DNA of 30,000 nt from positions 18,774,851 through 18,804,850 of the forward strand of contig NC_079877.1 in the NCBI RefSeq assembly GCF_029227915.1, given 5' to 3'. The notes beneath the pieces are model-generated. The model was not told the origin of the DNA and searched no databases. It saw only the letters and a list, made by a program, of their open reading frames with translations. The stretch's first letter is position 1, and each line of letters starts with the position of its first letter. This stretch comes from Hydractinia symbiolongicarpus (Eukaryota; Cnidaria; Hydrozoa; Anthoathecata; Hydractiniidae). The translations under genes were made by a program, and so were the position numbers. Below are positions 1-11,037 of the stretch, in pieces.

Positions 1-1649
1 CAGTGTAAAAATCTTCAAAAATTCTTCAAGGGTGATGAGCAATTCAAACTATTGAGAAGAAAAGGAGTTTATCCATATGAATACGTTGATTCTTTCGATA
101 AGTTCAATGAAACTAAGCTTCCAGCAAAAGATGCCTTTTACAGCAAGTTGAACAGGAGCGGTATCAGTGATGCTGATTATGTGCATGCGCAGAAGGTGTG
201 GAAAGACATGAAAATCAAAAATATGGTTGTGTATCATGATATCTACCTCAAGACAGACGTTCTATTGCTGATGTTTTTGAGACTTTTAGGGAAACATGCC
301 TAAAACATTATCAATTGGATCCTGCACATTCTTACACTGCTCCTGGGTTAGCTTGGCAAGCATGTTTGAAAAAGACCGAGATTAAGCTAGATTTTTTGCA
401 TGATATGGATATGTTTCTGTTTATGGAGAAAGGTATTAGAGGAGGTCTCACTCAGGCTGTTCATAGACATGCTAAAGCTAACAACAAATATATGGGTGTT
501 CGATATAAGACGACTGAAGAGACCAGCTATCTCCAGTATCTTGATGCAAACAATCTGTATGGATGGGCTATGATTCAAAAATTACCAACGGGAAAGTTTA
601 AGTGGGTTGATGATCCTAATAAATTCATGACTAAACTCATTTCTATGTTGGCTGAGGAAAACGGTGAAAAGGGTTACATACTCAAGGTGGATGTGAGATA
701 TCCAAAAGAGCTACATGATACGCATAACGATATTCCTTTCATGCCTGAGCGAATGGAGATTAATGGGGTCGAAAAGCTAACTCCATGCCTTTCTGACAGA
801 AAAATTATGTTATTCACATCAGATTTGCGTACAAAATCAAAGAACGACTTTGAAAAAGACTTTTTCAAGCTGATGAATAATTCGGTCTTTGGTAAAACTA
901 TGGAAAACCAACGTAAGCACAAAGACAAGCGCTTGGCTACCAAGAAACAACAATATGAGAGACTGGTGATGAAGCCCAACTTCAAAGGTAGCATCTGTTT
1001 CTCAGAAACATTGATGGGTGTTGAAATGCAGAAAATCAAAGTCATGTTGAACAAGCCAATCTATCTAGGACCTGCAATTCTTGACTTGTCTAAGATAGTT
1101 ATGTAGGAGTTCCACTATGACTATATGAGACTAAAAAATGGTGAAAATCTAAAGCTTTGCTACATGGACACAGATTCATTCGTTTATCATATCAAAACCG
1201 ACGACTTCTACAAAGATATCGCTGACGATGTAGCTTTAAGATTTGACACTTCGGCGTGAGATAAGAAAGATAACAGACCTTTACTCATAGGTTTGAATAA
1301 AAAGGTCATCGGTCTAATGAAAGATGAGTTAGATGGTAAGATAATGAGGGAGTTTGTTGCTCTTAGAGCAAAGACTTATGCGTATAAACAGTTAGACGGA
1401 ACAGAGGACAAAAAGTGTAAGGGAGTCAAGAAGTGCGTAGTAAAGAAGACCATGGGGTTTGACGATTATAAGAGATGCTTATTCGATGGTGTGAACATTT
1501 ACCGAGAGCAGATGACCTTCCGATTGATTAAACATGATGTTCACACCATAAAAACAAACAAACTCGCTCTCAATGCAGATGATGACAAAAGAATTATCCA
1601 TAATGATCGAATAAGCACCTATGCACGGGGACACTATAAGGCTACATAA
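1..1649 (+). pseudogene. Polinton-type DNA polymerase B, C-terminal half, decayed
   Basis: Open from the window edge, so the N-terminal exonuclease part is missing. Recognisable parts in order are the GVYPYEYVDSF segment, Exo III-like YHDIYLKTDVLLL (about 232-270), motif A YLDANNLYGWAM (from 537), motif B KLMNNSVFGKTMEN (about 868-909) and motif C YMDTDS (1161-1178). The usual polymerase tail ends ARGHYKAT. Lesions are a one-base frameshift near 270, an in-frame deletion near 805-820 that fuses the SDRK segment to the TKSKNDFEKDF block, a TAG at 1104-1106 and a TGA near 1257. It is clearly a different family from the polymerase at 6122-10114, because aligned blocks differ at many positions. 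It therefore remains from another Polinton rather than a duplication of the main one. Family assignment is firm and the copy is dead. Confidence 0.93.
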
Positions 1650-2126
1650 GATAACAAAGAGGTAAGAGGCCAAAAAAACCCACCTAAATTCACGCTATTT
1701 CGCGTGAGTTTTAAACGAGGGATAATGCAATTTTGAGCGGGAAGGATGAAATGTCCCAAGAAATAGCCTGAATTTTAAACGATGAATTGCCTTAAGATCA
1801 TGAGGGATGACTTGCCCCAACATCGGCGTTATCCTATCTCTACATATTTTTTAACATGCGAAACTTTTAAAAGTTCTTTTTATAAAAAGCAACGTTTAGC
1901 AACGCAAACGGAAAAACCCTACGTTCGGGACCCTACTTTTCCCTTTGCAATAAGATTTCGAAAACAAATTAAATTTTAATACCGAAGAAAGAAAAAAATC
2001 TAAAAATATAACTTTTGACATTTTATAGCATCACGCTACATTTTATTGTTAAAAACATTGTCTTTGTTCTTTCTAGCGCGCAACGGCTCTATCTCTTAAA
2101 AGATTTAAACAATGCATCTTGCTGTC

Positions 2127-2535
2127 TATTTAGTTTTCGCGCAAATCTTTTATTTTATAGAACTATCAAACAATACCTCGCCGTGTCACATTGATAGAGT
2201 TGATAACATTTTAAATACTTAAAACACTATCTAACAAAGCTTTCCTATCGCCGTTCTTCGTTATTAAATTTTTAAAATGCGATTTAAAAAAACATTTCTA
2301 TCACCGTATTTCGTTTCTAAACTTTTAAAACATGATCTAAAATAGCTTTTCTATCAAAATTAAAGTTTTAATCTTTGTTAAAATATAATAACTTCTATTG
2401 CTTAAAAGCTTTATTCAACCCGCGCAACCAACAATGCCTTCTCGCTAGTTTATTTAGTTTCCACGCAAAACTTTTGTTTAATAAAAATATTAAACAATGG
2501 ATCTTCGTGTCACATTGATAGAGTTGATAACATTT
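2127..2535 (+). repeat. Diverged direct duplication, offset about 324 bp
   Basis: Copies at 2127-2212 and 2451-2535 share a 29-base identical block (2183-2211 and 2507-2535, beginning GTGTCACATTGATAG) and a diverged left part that starts TATTTAGTTT in both. Between them are two or three degenerate units of about 55 bp containing TTTCTATCRCCGT. This is probably an old tandem duplication or the internal structure of an unrecognised repeat family. Confidence 0.7.
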
Positions 2536-3170
2536 GCAATTATGCTATTTGGAATAGTTATGTTAACACTATTTAACAATAGTTACGCGCAGTTATAATA
2601 AGCTATTTTTTCTTCAATAATCTTTTGTTTATTACGCACAAGTTAATGACTTACAAGACTCGCAAGATAATTAATAAGAACAAAAGACAAACAACTACCG
2701 CCTCCGAGAAAAAGGTGTGAAACTTGAGCGTACGCGTACGCTTATCTGGACTGTACTGTACATCAATACAGTAGGTGCAATCGTTAGCACGTATCATCAA
2801 CCAAAAGCAAATCTCTGGCCATGTTGTTATTACGACTATTCCTCGTCATTAGTGACCCTGTCATTTCAGGCTATTAATCGCTGCCTTTCAGCTCCTCGAA
2901 ACTTAGGAGATCGTTTAAATTTTTTGTCGAAGAGCTATGTACAGGAGCCAAACTTTAAATGTAGATAATTAACTTTGTTGTCTACCTCGACGATCCAACT
3001 GACTCATGTTTTTGTATTCATTCAGCAGATGTTACAATCACGGTGCTTTTTAGGCTTGATTTTTTTTTGTACACGGCTATAACCTCAATCGCTCACTAAA
3101 CACGCAAAGGGGATTACCTCAATTTAACTTTATCAGCATGATCTTTTACCATGTTTTCAGATAAGTCTTG

Positions 3171-3270
3171 CTTGTTCTTAGTTTATTCCAGTTTGTTCCA
3201 GGTTGTTCTTAGGTTGTTCTATCCTGTTCCAGGCTGTTCTTAGGTTGTTCTAGCTTGTTCTAGGGTGTTA
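3171..3270 (+). repeat. 10-11 bp minisatellite (TTGTTCYWRG)
   Basis: About nine or ten tandem units of 10-11 bp, such as TTGTTCCAGG, TTGTTCTTAG and TTGTTCTAG, run without interruption. Phase drift between 10 and 11 bp and point differences mark it as an old array. No coding role is apparent. Confidence 0.75.
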
Positions 3271-4038
3271 CCCTTTTTAGTATGTACGGTCATTTGTACA
3301 CATAATAAAAGAATATACTTATTATTCACAGGTGAATTTTTTTTTATTCAGTGAATCGACACGAAATATGCATGTGACTTCGTATAAACAAAATCAGCCC
3401 GCACTTTTGTCCAGCGTCTTGCCCTTTTACAAAACATTTTTTTTCACAAAAAGTACTCACCCGATCCGGGTAAGTCTCAACTAATTTGGAATTTGCAGAC
3501 TCCCCCTGATCTGGGAAAAGTGCCATACTGGTAAAGTGCTTAAAGTCTGTGACTTTGTGAAAACCTTAAACATTCTTTTTATCCACAAGTTTGTCAATTC
3601 TTAACTCCCTTCAGATCTCCTAAGCCTTTTCAAATTTGTTAAATTAAATCATCCTTATTGCACAAAAGGTTAGACTTTGGGATTTTTGTCAATTCCAGCC
3701 TGTAATACCGTTACATACGGAATTAAATTAAATCCCTATCTAAAACTGCAATTTCCCAGTGGAATCTATTTCAACATTCCTATTCTGATAAAGACCTGAC
3801 CTCATTATCCTATGTAACTTTAAAATATCTTGTCATCAATCACTATCTAGGGGAATATTAAACCCACGATTTTGACTAAATAGTTGAATTTTATTCTTAT
3901 TTTATCAATTAATGTACTTAGGTTTAAAAATATCATTTTTATAAATACATAAATTTTACATCTATATATGTATAATTTATATCTATATATATAAATATAA
4001 ATATTTACATTTTTAAAAACATTAATTTCTTCAGCTTG

Positions 4039-4511
4039 CAGGGTGACCACTAATAAAATGAGAACAAAAGTAAGGATATTAAGGAGAATTAAGGAGACAA
4101 ATTGACATTTTTTAAGGATATTTTTCTGCGAAAATAAAAATATAAAAAAATAAGGATAATTAAGGAGAAAACCAATTTTAGTTCTCTAGCTATATATCTT
4201 TAATGTTACATACTATGTTCTATGATAAGAAAATTATACATATTATACAAATATACATATAAATTATGCCCTGAAAGATAGAAAATATAAGATTTTAGGT
4301 AACAGAGAAATATGTCTTAATTCACTGGTGAGAACAATCCATGTACACATTTTCAAAAAAGCTACGATCAGAAAAATTAAGAAATAAGGAGTAATTGAGG
4401 AGAATAGCAAAAATTTCAATTTTTTAAGTATATATATATATTTAAGTACTTTTAAGGAGATTTTCTTTTTCTAAGGTTATTTAAGGAATTTAAGGAGGAG
4501 TGGTCACCCTG
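4039..4511. mobile_element. 473-bp non-autonomous DNA transposon (MITE) with 5-bp TSD
   Basis: The left end CAGGGTGACCACT (4039-4051) is the exact reverse complement of the right end AGTGGTCACCCTG (4499-4511). GCTTG lies immediately outside both ends (4034-4038 and 4512-4516), a perfect 5-bp target duplication. The interior is AT-rich and full of TTAAGGAGA/TAAGGATAT-like subrepeats, with no transposase. The CAGGG terminus suggests a hAT-like superfamily, but 5 bp is not the usual 8-bp hAT duplication, so the class stays open. Confidence 0.88.
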
Positions 4512-4516
4512 GCTTG

Positions 4517-4974
4517 ATAAATTTAGTTAGGTTTTGACAAATACGAAGGAATAAGGATTCTTGCGGTCGGGTTCGCGTCATAATGCTGGTTGAACCAATC
4601 ACGGGCCAGTATTCAGATTAAGCAGCCATTATAAAATGATAGAAAAATGCCGTAATCATGTTTTGGTGGTGAAACCTTCATAAATACAATATATACTGGA
4701 TTTTTCAAGGAATTCTTCTTTTTTAGTCAAATTTTTAATATGTTTTAAATATTGCTTAGCTAATCTTTGAGATTTTTCGACATTTTAACGCCGTTTTGCT
4801 TGTAAATCTTTTTAAATTAAGATTTCTACTGTGAAGGTTTGACCGCGAAAAGTCCACTTATACCGTTATTGGAGAGCAAAGAAAGAGAACATTCCAACCG
4901 CAAGAATAGCATATTTTATTGCCTCTTATTAATTTGTAACAAATTTTCCCTTTGTTCTCACACGGTTCATTTAT
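4517..4974. other. AT-rich spacer, nothing recognised
   Basis: I see no gene, clear repeat or RNA here. It contains T-rich runs and short palindromes of no evident meaning. Confidence 0.5.
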
Positions 4975-5325
4975 AGATAGATAGATGTGCATATTTTACA
5001 TGGCTAGCCTCACAAATATCGAGGGATATACCCTGTCTATTATTTCCAGGAGGGGGCATGGCTTAGATGGAGAGTCCTAGAGTATTTAATGCTCATTTTG
5101 AGCGACGCACACCCAATTAGGGCCCGCGCTCTACTAGACAACTCCCGGCAACATCCAACGGCCCACACAGTGTGCCATCTTCCCAATTTCCCTCACATGG
5201 CTTGGGTTAACCCGGGGCTATGGTAACATTCACTCGCCCATGTTGAATCGCCGTCAAGAGGAATCGAACCCCGGTCTCCCGCACAGAGTACGAGAGCTAT
5301 AACCATTAATATATCTGGTGATTAT
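4975..5325 (-). mobile_element. tRNA-derived SINE
   Basis: On the minus strand the head near 5325-5262 resembles a tRNA. It has an A-box-like TGGTTATAGCTCTCGTAC and, downstream, a B box GGGGTTCGATTCC inside a T-arm-like GGAGACC...TTCGATTCCTC context. A GC-richer body of about 250 bp follows, ending in a CTATCTATCTAT-type simple tail near 4975-4985. The head plus non-tRNA body plus short-repeat tail is the standard SINE architecture. The family is not identified by name. Confidence 0.8.
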
Positions 5326-5329
5326 ATAT

Positions 5330-5533
5330 GTTCGTGCCGTCTTGTGTGTCCTGTGCCGTCTATTGTACTCGTCCAAGGGTGGCCTTATCCTCGTCTTAGC
5401 TTCTGCTATTAGGTAAGGTCTCCCTTCAAAAATAGTTTGTTTGTTTTTTCTCTTTATATTAAAATTTATTTAATTATTTGAACTGTACAGCTATTTTTGA
5501 TTAATAAAATTATCTTATCTTATCTTATCTTAG
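5330..5533 (+). mobile_element. LINE 3' end remnant with (TTATC)n tail
   Basis: A non-coding stretch with T-rich 3'-UTR character ends in four tandem TTATC units (about 5511-5533). Pentanucleotide tails of this kind are typical of CR1/L2-like LINE 3' ends. No coding part is present. The left border is uncertain. Confidence 0.5.
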
Positions 5534-5835
5534 CAGAGCTAGCTAGCTATAACTATCTTTCCGTTAAAAATTTTAAAGCTTAACTTACTTTAAATAACTT
5601 TTGGAGATTTCAAGCTCTTTTTAGTTATGAAGCCTGTCGATCAGGAGTATGTGATGCTATTTAATTTATTAGACGAAGAAAAGGTAAAGTTTTGTTTGTA
5701 TTTTCAAGCGCTTCTTTATCCAGTAGCCATTATTGATTTTCAAAGCGCTATGACGAAGTTAACAAAAATGACCCCGGCCCTCCTGACCGCCAAGATAGAG
5801 ATAGAGAAATGTTGCTTCTGGCGTAACGCACATCT

Positions 5836-5847
5836 CGCGCATGCGCA
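5836..5847 (+). promoter_or_regulatory. NRF-1 consensus site in left TIR
   Basis: CGCGCATGCGCA is a perfect match to the animal NRF-1 consensus YGCGCAYGCGCR. The same relative position in the right TIR also carries a perfect but non-identical match, which argues for retained function when the element was active. Confidence 0.6.
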
Positions 5848-6004
5848 CGCACAGTCAACCACAACAAATCCCTATCATGCTGTCCTTATCCAAGACCTAG
5901 TGGTGTAAAGTCCATAATAAGCAGTGTTGAGTCATGGAGTTCAATGTAAAGTCCCTACATACTGCAAATGATTAAAATGAGTTCTAGAGCGCACCTAAAT
6001 TCCC

Positions 6005-6012
6005 TTATATAG
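6005..6012 (+). promoter_or_regulatory. Inward TATA box in left TIR
   Basis: TTATATAG in the context CCCTTATATAGT lies 110 bp before the polymerase ATG at 6122. The identical octamer faces inward in the right TIR. This is a plausible host RNA polymerase II promoter for the rightward early genes. Confidence 0.55.
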
Positions 6013-6121
6013 TGAAGACGTCGTCAACAATCAACACATGCGCAGTAAAGAGGTGAACAACTGCGCTATTAGTTTGACCGTGATGAAATCCTCGGACAAA
6101 ATGATTTCCATACAATAAAGA

Positions 6122-9100
6122 ATGAACACACGTACTGTGAAACAATTACGCGATATCGCAAAAGGTCGTGGAATTAAGGGGTATTACAGGTAGGTGTTAC
6201 GCAAGGCCGAATTGGTTGCTCTATTGGAGAATGTACCACAGAAACCACCCACCAAACCAGTCAGACCTATAACATCTGGGGATATGCCACAACTGGGTAT
6301 TACCCCCATCCGAGATGGACCTCTTCGAGAGACAGGAACTGTCAAAAAATCGTTCGGTTGTAGGGGATAAGATGCGGGGATGGTATAATTGGCTGGTGGA
6401 CGCTGTTCCAAAGCCTATAAAAGAGGGAATCAAGAGAACTTTGAGCGTAATGTGATGGATCTCTATAATAGGACAGCTAACGCGAGGCCTACACTTCACG
6501 CTGAGGTAGAACAGGAGGCTGAAGAAGACTACCTTGAGGATATCCAACATCTATATGATCAACCCGGGCAAGATTTTACACCTCATGAATATATGCGCTC
6601 GTGCGCTCCACAAGGCATTTAAAAGTTTTTGCATTCCCGGTATAGAAGGAGCCGACGTCGATGGGTATATGGGGTTGGTAAGACCAAAAGTGAAAACATT
6701 GGTTGAGGAGCAGGTGGTGGAAATGGGATCGGCGAAGGTACAGCTGTCCCTGTGGATCATGTGGAAGAAGAAAACAAACATGGGGGAGGCTAACGATGAG
6801 TACATTGAGGTAAAGATAGGTAAAGGTAGACGACATGTTGGATAGGATGCTTGCCCAAATCAAGACATCCGGCACTACCCCAAAGTGGATTCACCATTAG
6901 TCCAATTCTACACCTTGATGTAGATTTCCATAAGCTGCGGCTAACAAGGGGTTCATCGTATATAGAACCCCTAAATTGGATAGCTTTGAAAAACGCCATC
7001 ATGAATCCAAAAAATGATGATGAGGAGTGTTTCAAATGGGGCGTCATAGCATCCTTACATCATACAGGGATTGAAAAAGATGCACAAAGAATCACTAAGC
7101 TGAGACCCTACGTAGACCTCTACAATTGGGAGGGTATAGAGTTCCCAACAACTATCAAGGATATATCCAAGTTTGAAAAGAATAACTCGGACATTGCGGT
7201 GAATGTCCTATACATAATGGGAAAGAAGATCAATATCCTGCGACGATCGGAGCACAACATTAGGCGTAGCAAGCAGGCGAATCTGTTACTTATCACCGAT
7301 GACAAAAAGACCCACTACATAGCCGTCAAGAGTCTTCCGCGACTCCTAGGCAAGGAGACATCGAAAAATAGGAATGCGATGCATTTTTGCCTGAGCTGCT
7401 TACAGGCCTTCAACACGGTTGAATCAAGAGACAAGCATTATGTCTACTGCAAGGATCACGAGTTGGTTAGAATTACGATGCCAAGCGAGTCCGAAAAGTG
7501 GTTATTCTACAGGAATGGCCAATAACAATTCAAGGTATATATAATATATATGCCGATTTCGAGAGCTTATTAATACCGGTAGAAGATGCCAGGGAAACGA
7601 AGACGAAAAAGCTGAACAAGCATGTACCATCGGGCTGGTGTACCTATAGCACATTTGCATACGGAAGTGTACCAGATCCATTAACAGTCTACAGAGGTAA
7701 GGACTGTGTCACGCGATTCGTGAACCATCTGGAGGATGAGGTGAAGCGGTTATATAATACCTACCCACAACAACCCATGCTGGAACTGACAGAGGTTCTA
7801 AGGAGGGAGCACAACGAGGCATCGGAATGTTATATATGCCTAAAGCCGTTTGACGACTGTGAGAATAACCGCAAAGTTAGAGACCATTGCCACTATACGG
7901 GTCTGTATAAAGGCGCGGCGCATAACAGCTGTATTTTGAAGTACAACATACCTAGTCACATAACTGTCATCTTCCACAATCTAAGTGGATACGACGCGCA
8001 CATGTTCATACGGGAATTAGGTTAAAAATACGACACCCAGGACATTGGGTGCATAGCTGAGAATACTGAAAAATATATCAGTTTTAATGTTAAAATCAAG
8101 GTACCACTTGCAGGTATGGGGTACGGCGATGGGGAAACGTACAAGAAGATCGAAATCAGGTTTATCGTTAGCTGTCGAATCATGCCCTCAAGCCTGGCAA
8201 ATTGGCAAGCAACTTAATAGGGCCAAATGCCGCTGGTATTAAATGTAAACATTGTGCGGATACCTGTCTGGAATTTCAGAGTATAGACGCCGAGTATGTG
8301 GCAAAATTTTACTGTAAAATTTGCAGCTTGAATACCACAAAGCAATTAAACCAAGAGAAACTAAAGGCAAACGTACCATCCATGACAAAGTTCATTAAAA
8401 AGGATGATGTTTTCCGCCTGATGCTTCGAAAAGGTGTGTACCCGTACGAGTATATGGATGGATGGCGACGATTTGAGGAGGTGGAGCTACCACCCAAAGA
8501 GGCATTCTACAGCAAGCTGAACATGAAGGGCATATCGTACTATTATTATAAATACACGAAAAAGGTATGGAATTGTATCACCCCAGAGGGTGATGTAGTC
8601 ACCATGGACGACTATCATGATGTGTACCTGACCACGGACGTCCTGCTATTGGCCGACGTGTTTGAAACGTTCCGGGACGTGTGTCTAACAAACTACAAGC
8701 TTGATCCTGCCCATTTCTACTCCACACCCGGCTTGGCATGGAAAGCAGCACTCAAGTATACCGGAATTAAGCTAGAACTCCTCACAGTCCCTGATATGCT
8801 ATTGATGTTTGAAAAAGGTATCCGTGGAGGTATAACCCAGGCTGTACACCGGTAAGCCGAAGCAAATAATAGGTACATGGGATAGCATTATAATTCTGAT
8901 GAAGAATCCTCCTACCTTGCAGTACCTCGATGCGAACAACCTCTATGGGTGGGCCATGAGGCAAGATCTACCAACGGATGGTTTTAAATGGGTGTCGAAC
9001 GTCGAGGCATTTACAGAAAAGCGAATCGAGAAGCTCGTTGAAAAGAACAAGCATGGTTACATTTTAGAGGTTGACATCGACTACCCCGATAGACTACACG

Positions 9101-10114
9101 ATACCCATAACAAGTTACCGTTCTTACCGGAACGCATGGTGATTAAAAAGGTTGAAAATCTGGTACCTAATTTAAAAAACAAGCGTGGGATATGTGGTAC
9201 ATATCAGAGCTCTCCACGAGGCTATAAAACATGGGTTCGAGCTGAAGAAGTTCCAAGGGTCATTCAATTCAACCAGAAGGCATGTTAAAAGGGTATATAG
9301 ATCACAACACGAGGCTGAGAACAGCTGCCAGCAATGACTTCGAGAAGGACTTCTACAAGCTCATGCACCTCTCGATGTTTGGCAAGACGATGGAGAACAT
9401 TAGGAACCACTGCAACATTTAGCTGATTACCAACGAGGACAAGTATATGAACCTTGTGATGAAGCCGAATTTCAAGGGTGGAAGCCGGTTCAGTAAGCAC
9501 CTCCTAGGTGTTGAAATTGGTAAAACAGAGGTCAGGATGAATAAGCCGGTGTATATAGGCCAGGCCATATTGGACATGTCAAAAATGGTAATGTATGAGT
9601 TCCACTACGACTATATGCAGCCAAAATATGGCAGTAAGCTACAGCTCTGTTACATGGACACAGACAGCTTTGTGTACCACATCTGCACAGAAGACTTTTA
9701 TCGTGACATTGCGCGGGATGTTGAGGACCGTTTGGATACGAATGCCTATAGCAAGGATGATAATAGGCCCCTCCCCCTAGGTAAGAACAAAAAAAGGGTT
9801 GGCTTGATAAAGAAAGAACTGGCAGGAAAAATCATGACGGAGTTCATCACTCTGAGAGCAAAACTCTATGCCTACAACAGCCTTACAAAAGAGGGCGTGA
9901 CCAAAAAATTTATCACGATTACCGGCGATGTCTGGAGGAGGGTGTTGACGTATATAAAAGCCAGATATTGATTCAAAACAAGAACCACCAAATATACACC
10001 CAAAAGGTGAACAAGCTAGCACTAAACAGGGCAGACGATAAAAGGCTCGTACAACCTGATCAAATTACGACGCTTGCCAGGGGCCATTACCGCCTGGTGT
10101 CTGCAAGGGAATAA
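6122..10114 (+). pseudogene. Protein-primed DNA polymerase B of the Polinton (decayed, full length)
   Basis: About 1,330 codons. The start is MNTRTVKQLRDIAKGRGIKG, a SAP/Rho-N-like helix-extension-helix segment. Then come an acidic linker and the family-B body. Exo I is YADFES (Asp codon 7555). An embedded HNH/endonuclease-VII-like Cys-His module follows (CYICLKPF, RDHCHYTGLYKGAAHN; 7830-7940). Exo II is NLSGYDAHMF (about 7978-8010), Exo III YHDVYLTTDVLLLADVFE, motif A YLDANNLYGWAM (8923-8958), motif [15 protein letters not shown], and motif C YMDTDS (9651-9668). It copies the element from a protein primer. Lesions are TAG near 6191, frameshifts near 6370, 6600 and 6830, TAA near 8023, disruptions near 8210, 8855 and 8890, frameshifts near 9190-9290, TAG near 9421 and a frameshift near 9910. 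The stop TAA (10112-10114) directly abuts the next ATG. It is dead as assembled. Confidence 0.95.
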
Positions 10115-10681
10115 ATGGACATATGCCTACTAATCGCTATACTTCTACCGTATGCCGTAATCGCTTATGTTTTGTTTCGATATCGTCATACAATAAAGAG
10201 AATGTCAGAGGTTGCACGAGTATTTGACGATGCCTCTGCAGAATATGAACAGGTAGAGAAACCCAACGATAAACGCCAAGCCTTGAAGGAGGCCTTACGC
10301 AAGGGCAAAAGACACCATCTGCCGAAAAAATTTACAAAAGGGTTTGTCGACAAGGCTCCCGATGAGGCTGTAGAAAAGGTACATGCCGAGTACGTACAAA
10401 GAGAGCTTCAGGAGAAGGAAGAGAAAACCGCTAGGGCACTGTCTACTCACGTGATCAGCCTGTATGCAAATTTGATTGGGAACCTCGTCGATATCGACAA
10501 TGTCGATGAATTACGTCGAGATATCGAGAAAAATCCTATTATGTGGGATAGCATGACAGTTTTTGGGATCCTTGTGTACTGCACCATTGGGAGGTGTCTG
10601 GCACCCATCTTGGTAGCGGGGCATACAGCGAGGCATATAGGCAAGAAAAAAGAGGAGGAGGCAGAGGAGAAAGATCTTTGA
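10115..10681 (+). CDS. Polinton membrane protein, 188 aa, intact
   Basis: I do not recognise a named family. The protein starts with a hydrophobic segment (residues 4-22, LLIAILLPYAVIAYVLF) that fits a signal anchor. A charged, Lys/Glu-rich middle follows (about 25-125), with a second hydrophobic stretch at about 148-172. The last residues are highly charged (KKKEEEAEEKD). Its ATG follows the polymerase stop with no gap (TAA then ATG). One of the few genes here without a lesion. By position and topology it could be a virion membrane or scaffold-associated protein, which is inference only. Confidence 0.75.
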   Translation: MDICLLIAILLPYAVIAYVLFRYRHTIKRMSEVARVFDDASAEYEQVEKPNDKRQALKEALRKGKRHHLPKKFTKGFVDKAPDEAVEKVHAEYVQRELQEKEEKTARALSTHVISLYANLIGNLVDIDNVDELRRDIEKNPIMWDSMTVFGILVYCTIGRCLAPILVAGHTARHIGKKKEEEAEEKDL

Positions 10682-10694
10682 GGACTTTAAATAA

Positions 10695-10973
10695 ATGAGT
10701 GAAGAAGAGAAACAAGAAGAGCGAGTCATTACAAAGCCAGTAGAGCTTCCAGGGAGAGTGGCACAGGGTCACAAGTTAGCGGCACTGATGAAAAAAAGGA
10801 AGGAAGAAATGAAACAACAAGAGGGTACTGTAGAACCTACAGTCAAAACCTCTTCTAGGGTCAGTTCCGTACAGTCGGTCTACATGTATGGGGTAGGAAC
10901 ACTAGTCGTGCTTGCATAGGGGTTGGGTATGGTGGTACAGGTCCGGAAACAAACCCCAAAAACCCGCACCTGA
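10695..10973 (+). pseudogene. Small single-span membrane protein with in-frame stop
   Basis: The frame begins MSEEEKQEERVITKPV at an AAATAAATG start. The charged N-terminus runs to about residue 55, followed by a hydrophobic run VYMYGVGTLVVLA. A TAG (10917-10919) interrupts that membrane segment. The frame reopens (GLGMVVQVRKQTPK) and ends at TGA 10971-10973. The continuation of hydrophobic then basic residues after the TAG suggests the original protein was about 92 residues with one C-terminal membrane helix. No family is recognised. Confidence 0.65.
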
Positions 10974-11037
10974 GTCCCGGCAGAGGAAACAGGACAAAAA
11001 TCAACCTCATATCGAAATGTTCAAAATGCTATAATAA

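Larger units (their letters stand above)
1650..4033. other. Gene-free AT-rich stretch with degenerate repeats
   Basis: I see no convincing coding sequence here. Short open frames, for example at 2717-2968, match nothing and lack codon structure. The segment holds a diverged duplication (2127-2212 and 2451-2535), about 55-bp degenerate units around 2240-2360 and a GTTCY-rich minisatellite (3171-3270). The rest is AT-rich sequence without recognisable features. Confidence 0.6.
5801..6060 (+). repeat. Left terminal inverted repeat of the Polinton
   Basis: It aligns with the reverse complement of 23610-23877 over its whole length with scattered substitutions and small indels. Shared blocks include the CTTCTGGCG, CACATCTCGCGCA, CAGTCAACCACAA, CCCTATCATGCTGT, ATCCAAGACCTAGTG, CAGTGTTGAGTCATGGAGTT and CAACAATCAAC segments. 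Similarity stops just after GTGAACAA (6060). An open frame at 5627-5908 crosses the terminus and is not a gene. Confidence 0.93.

Noticed and set aside
2717-2968. An 83-codon plus-strand gene
   Set aside because: No homology, start motif or compositional support; a chance frame in degenerate DNA.
3847-4050. A 67-codon minus-strand frame rich in Ile-Tyr
   Set aside because: It consists of TATA-rich simple sequence and runs into the MITE end.
5262-5325. A tRNA gene
   Set aside because: A/B-box-like head is present, but acceptor and anticodon stems do not form cleanly and it continues into a SINE body.
5627-5908. A 93-codon gene at the left end of the Polinton
   Set aside because: It crosses the element terminus and the right TIR has no equivalent frame.
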